A stretch of 8,987 nucleotides of DNA, from positions 1 to 8,987 of the forward strand of contig JAUVDU010000046.1 of the NCBI GenBank assembly GCA_030595135.1, given 5' to 3'. Made by a program: the position numbers and the translations under genes. This document shows, one piece after another, positions 6,615 to 8,987 of the stretch. Each line of letters opens with the position of its first letter. Position 1 is the stretch's first letter. The DNA is from Deltaproteobacteria bacterium (lineage in GTDB: Bacteria > Desulfobacterota > Anaeroferrophillalia > Anaeroferrophillales > Tharpellaceae). The notes beneath the pieces were generated by a model that was not told the DNA's origin, searched no databases, and saw nothing but the letters and a program-made list of their open reading frames with translations.

Positions 6615-7625
6615 TTATTCAGGCTCGAAGATAAAAGCTTCTTCATCATTTTCACGAAAAGTCGAGAGCGGAGCCTCTTTATCAAGTTCGGCCCCGGCCC
6701 GGTGTCCGTAAAGATCGAGGTCGTCTTTATCAAGTTTTTTGAGGAATTTTCTCAAATCAACCCCTTCGGCGCAGACTTCGACGCATGAGCCGCAATCAAC
6801 ACAGCGACCAGCCATGTGAAACATCCGCATGATCTGGAAAACCTGATTGTCCGAAGGGTTGACTCCGGCCCCAACCCACTCGGGTTGACTCTGGTCAACG
6901 AAACAGACCTTACAATAACATGAAGGGCAGATATTGCGACAGGCATAGCAACGCATACATTTGTTCATCTCTGCCGAAAAATAAGCCCAGCGTTCGGCTT
7001 CCGGAAGAGCCGCAAAATCATCGACTACGGCAAACTCATCATCACTTTCATAGGCCGGGATCGCCTCCCCCGCCATAAAATCATGGATAACCGGATTGCA
7101 GAAGCGACACTCAAGGCAATTATCAGCTGTAACTTCAATTAAAGAGAGCTCAGTTTTACCTTTGCTGGTTTCAACTTTTACCGCATCACCATCAATCGAA
7201 CCAGCAATAACCTCAAGACCATCTACTCCGGCTTCAAGTTTATTCTTGTCGATATAACCTTGGCAGGGGATCCCGATAATAACCACATCTTCGCGGTTAT
7301 ACTGTTTCTCCTGCAAATGGATGACCAGGGAGCGACTGGTACAGCCCCGAGCCACAACAGCCACAACCTTATCTGTTTTGTCTTCCGGTTTGACCCTTTT
7401 CTGAGACTCCCGGTGCTGACTTAAAGCAGAATGAACATAGATCGCTAAATTCTGTTTACAACAGGGGTTCCAGACAAGTCTATCGATTTCATCGCTTGAG
7501 GTGATAAAACACGGTGCAGTCTGCAGGGGCAGGGTTCCCGTCTCATAGCCGATAACAACATCTACTTTTTTTTCATCAAGCAGACGTTTAGCCTCTTCCC
7601 TGATTTTCTCTTCTATAGGATTCAC
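6615..7625 (-). CDS. Multi-cluster 4Fe-4S protein of the Flx/Hdr complex (FlxC-like candidate)
   Basis: An iron-sulfur electron-transfer subunit of 336 aa, started at GTG 7625. The N-terminal domain has VDVVIGYE (21-28), CC at 55-56, ARGCTSRSLVIHLQ (92-105) and C121. A third small motif is C170, C173, C176. Two ferredoxin sites follow: C223, C226, C229, C233 with added C236, C238, C241, and C275, C278, C281, C285. It shares cysteine spacing with the flxB-like protein, so the two are distant paralogs. It resembles the iron-sulfur proteins found beside mvhD/hdrA in anaerobes. FlxC is the likely equivalent, but I cannot confirm it. GTG was chosen because AAGGA lies 10 nt upstream and the protein then begins with the expected EEKIREEAKRLL. 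The upstream in-frame TTG at 7697 would overlap mvhD. The gap to the mvhD stop is 28 nt. Confidence 0.8.
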   Translation of the reverse strand: MNPIEEKIREEAKRLLDEKKVDVVIGYETGTLPLQTAPCFITSSDEIDRLVWNPCCKQNLAIYVHSALSQHRESQKRVKPEDKTDKVVAVVARGCTSRSLVIHLQEKQYNREDVVIIGIPCQGYIDKNKLEAGVDGLEVIAGSIDGDAVKVETSKGKTELSLIEVTADNCLECRFCNPVIHDFMAGEAIPAYESDDEFAVVDDFAALPEAERWAYFSAEMNKCMRCYACRNICPSCYCKVCFVDQSQPEWVGAGVNPSDNQVFQIMRMFHMAGRCVDCGSCVEVCAEGVDLRKFLKKLDKDDLDLYGHRAGAELDKEAPLSTFRENDEEAFIFEPE

Positions 7626-7635
7626 TTTAAATATT

Positions 7636-7640
7636 TCCTT
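7636..7640 (-). promoter_or_regulatory. Ribosome-binding site supporting the GTG start at 7625
   Basis: AAGGA on the minus strand ends 10 nt before the GTG. It is moderately strong, a little distant, and the only candidate near the family-typical N-terminus. Confidence 0.55.
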
Positions 7641-7653
7641 GAAGTTGTCGTAA

Positions 7654-8100
7654 TTAAACGCAATCGAGTTCTTTGATAAGCTTGGTCGCCGGACCAAGAG
7701 CCCGGACTTTTTCGGTTACTTCAGTAATCACCCGGGCAAACTTCTCCCCTTCCGAGGCGGAGACCCAGGTAAAGATAGCACGGTCTTTTTCGATGCCGAT
7801 ATAGTTCAAAAAATTTTGTAAAAAAGCGAACTTTCTCCGGGCCGCAAGGTTGCCGCTGATATAGTGACATTCGCCCGGATGACAACCCGAAACCAAAACC
7901 CCGTCGACTCCATGCTGCAAAGCTTTAACTACGTAAAAAGGGTTTATCCTGCCGGAACAGGGTAAGCGTATCAGGCTCACGTTGGGCGGGTATTGCAAGC
8001 GGCTGATTCCAGCCAGATCGGCTCCAGCATACGTACACCAGTTGCAAACCAGAGCAACAATTCGAGGTTCCCATTTTTCCGTTTTAGTTTCTGTGGTCAT
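7654..8100 (-). CDS. mvhD: MvhD-family 2Fe-2S subunit (FlxD-like)
   Basis: A small 148-aa protein that delivers electrons to HdrA. In methanogens MvhD links the hydrogenase to HdrA; in Flx-Hdr clusters FlxD has the same fold. Diagnostic features are ALVCNWCTYAGADLAG (16-31) with C19 and C22, RLPCSGR (45-51) with C48, and SGCHPGECHY (71-80) with C73 and C78. These are the five conserved cysteines of the family. The C-terminal half has the usual FAR(V)ITEVTEKVRALGP helix. ATG 8100 comes 13 nt after the hdrA stop with AGAGAGA upstream. No hydrogenase catalytic subunits are in view, and the flxA/flxB-like genes downstream point to NAD(P)H as the electron source, so flxD is the functionally better name. 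Confidence 0.9.
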   Translation of the reverse strand: MTTETKTEKWEPRIVALVCNWCTYAGADLAGISRLQYPPNVSLIRLPCSGRINPFYVVKALQHGVDGVLVSGCHPGECHYISGNLAARRKFAFLQNFLNYIGIEKDRAIFTWVSASEGEKFARVITEVTEKVRALGPATKLIKELDCV

Positions 8101-8113
8101 ATTATCTCTCTTT

Positions 8114-8987
8114 TCAGAAGGCCATTATTTGAGCCAACACTTGTTCATTACTAAAACCGTTTAAATCAACGGCATTCATGCGGCATGATGCGGTACAGAC
8201 TCCGCACCCTTTACAAAGAACGGCATTAACATTCGCCTGACCCGCATCCATATCTACTTCAATTGCACCGAACGGGCAGTTTTCTTCACATAAACCACAG
8301 GCCATACAGCGTTCTGCAGTAACAAAGGCAGTTTTACCCTCGGCTTCGATAAAATCTTTGGTCAAAACCGTTGTTGCCCGCGATACTGCGGCATAGGCCT
8401 GGACGACCGCTTCATCACTGAATTTTGGTGAGTGGGCCATACCACAGAAATAGACACCGTCGGTAGCAAAATCTACGGGCCGCAATTTAACATGAGCCTC
8501 AAGGAAAAAACCGTCATGATTAACCGGAATTTTCAATAATCGACTGATATCATCATTGTCAGGATTAGCAATACTGCCAACACTTAAAGCCAGAATGTCA
8601 GCATCAAGCACCAGGTTCTGATTAAGTATCGGGTCAAAAATCTTAACTTTCAGGCCGCTCTTGGTTTTATCGACCAGCGGCGGCAATTCGGGCTCGTAAC
8701 GGATGAAGTTGACATTGGCCTGGCGCGCCTGTTTATAGTAATCTTCTTTAAAACCGTAGGTTCTAATATCCCGATAGAGGATTGTCACTTCGGTTTTCGG
8801 ATCCAGCTCTTTAAGTTTCAGAGCATTCTTGATCGCTTCGCTGCAACAGTAACGACTGCAATAGGGCCGTTCTGCATTGCGCGAACCGACGCACTGGATC
8901 ATCACCACATGTTTGCCGCCAGTAACCTGAGGCTTACCTTTTTGCTCACCTTCAACTATAAGTTGTTCTAACTCCCTCTGTGTAATA
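8114..8987 (-). CDS. hdrA: Heterodisulfide reductase subunit A, C-terminal part (5' end outside the window)
   Basis: The last 290 residues of the flavoprotein that, in bifurcating Hdr complexes, splits electron pairs between ferredoxin and the disulfide. The frame is open to the window edge. Visible residues begin ITQRELEQL, then HVVMIQCVGSRN (26-37) and YCSRYCCSEAIKNALKLKE (42-60), which is characteristic of HdrA. The FAD-domain end follows: ILALSVGSIANP (131-142) and DGVYFCGMAHSPKFSDEAVV (176-195). The C-terminal double ferredoxin domain has C227, C230, C233, C237 and C258, C261, C264, C268. QmoA/QmoB are relatives, but the mvhD, hdrC and hdrB neighbours favour HdrA. The N-terminal cluster domain, the GxGxxG flavin motif and the operon promoter are off the window. 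Confidence 0.93.
   Translation of the reverse strand, partial: ITQRELEQLIVEGEQKGKPQVTGGKHVVMIQCVGSRNAERPYCSRYCCSEAIKNALKLKELDPKTEVTILYRDIRTYGFKEDYYKQARQANVNFIRYEPELPPLVDKTKSGLKVKIFDPILNQNLVLDADILALSVGSIANPDNDDISRLLKIPVNHDGFFLEAHVKLRPVDFATDGVYFCGMAHSPKFSDEAVVQAYAAVSRATTVLTKDFIEAEGKTAFVTAERCMACGLCEENCPFGAIEVDMDAGQANVNAVLCKGCGVCTASCRMNAVDLNGFSNEQVLAQIMAF

Overview
The window looks like a chromosomal segment of an anaerobic bacterium, most likely a sulfate/sulfur-metabolising or syntrophic member of the Desulfobacterota (former Deltaproteobacteria). This rests on the gene content, mainly a complete-looking heterodisulfide-reductase (Hdr) module combined with Flx-type NAD(P)H oxidoreductase subunits. 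It is inference; no marker gene is present to place the organism.

Positions 1-1781 (minus strand) hold a compact sulfur-assimilation operon read right to left: an Rrf2-family regulator with three IscR-spaced cysteines, cysteine synthase CysK, and the N-terminal third of an O-acetylhomoserine sulfhydrylase (MetY) that leaves the window at base 1. A near-consensus promoter (TTGACA-N17-TATGTT) lies upstream of the regulator, and a 19-nt inverted repeat that could be its operator overlaps the predicted start of transcription. Together these genes would turn acetylated serine/homoserine plus sulfide into cysteine and homocysteine under feedback from an Fe-S- or cysteine-sensing repressor.

Positions 1782-3154 are an accessory island around one plus-strand gene, a TVP38/TMEM64 (DedA-like) membrane protein. 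Its flanks carry a 59-nt near-perfect hairpin and two 45-nt diverged direct repeats, one on each side of the gene. One of the repeats is part of a 65-nt inverted-repeat element. Two short stretches read like decayed coding sequence. A clear intrinsic terminator at 3070-3098 ends the next operon.

Positions 3155-8987 (minus strand, transcribed right to left) form one long operon of seven genes: hdrA (5' end outside the window), an mvhD/flxD-type 2Fe-2S protein, a 336-aa multi-cluster iron-sulfur protein (flxC-like), hdrC, hdrB, a 342-aa dicluster iron-sulfur protein (flxB-like) and a FAD/NAD(P)-2Fe-2S protein (flxA-like). By analogy with the Flx-Hdr complex of sulfate reducers, NAD(P)H would be oxidised by FlxA. 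Electrons would pass through FlxB/FlxC and FlxD to the FAD of HdrA and be bifurcated to ferredoxin and, via HdrC, to the two CCG-type clusters of HdrB, which reduce a disulfide such as DsrC trisulfide/disulfide. No dsrC or alcohol dehydrogenase is visible here. The hdrC-hdrB spacer is almost entirely filled by a 121-nt symmetric imperfect palindrome, probably a mobile palindromic repeat. Two start codons were revised: hdrB to TTG at 5911 and the flxC-like gene to GTG at 7625. The second of these removes an apparent gene overlap.
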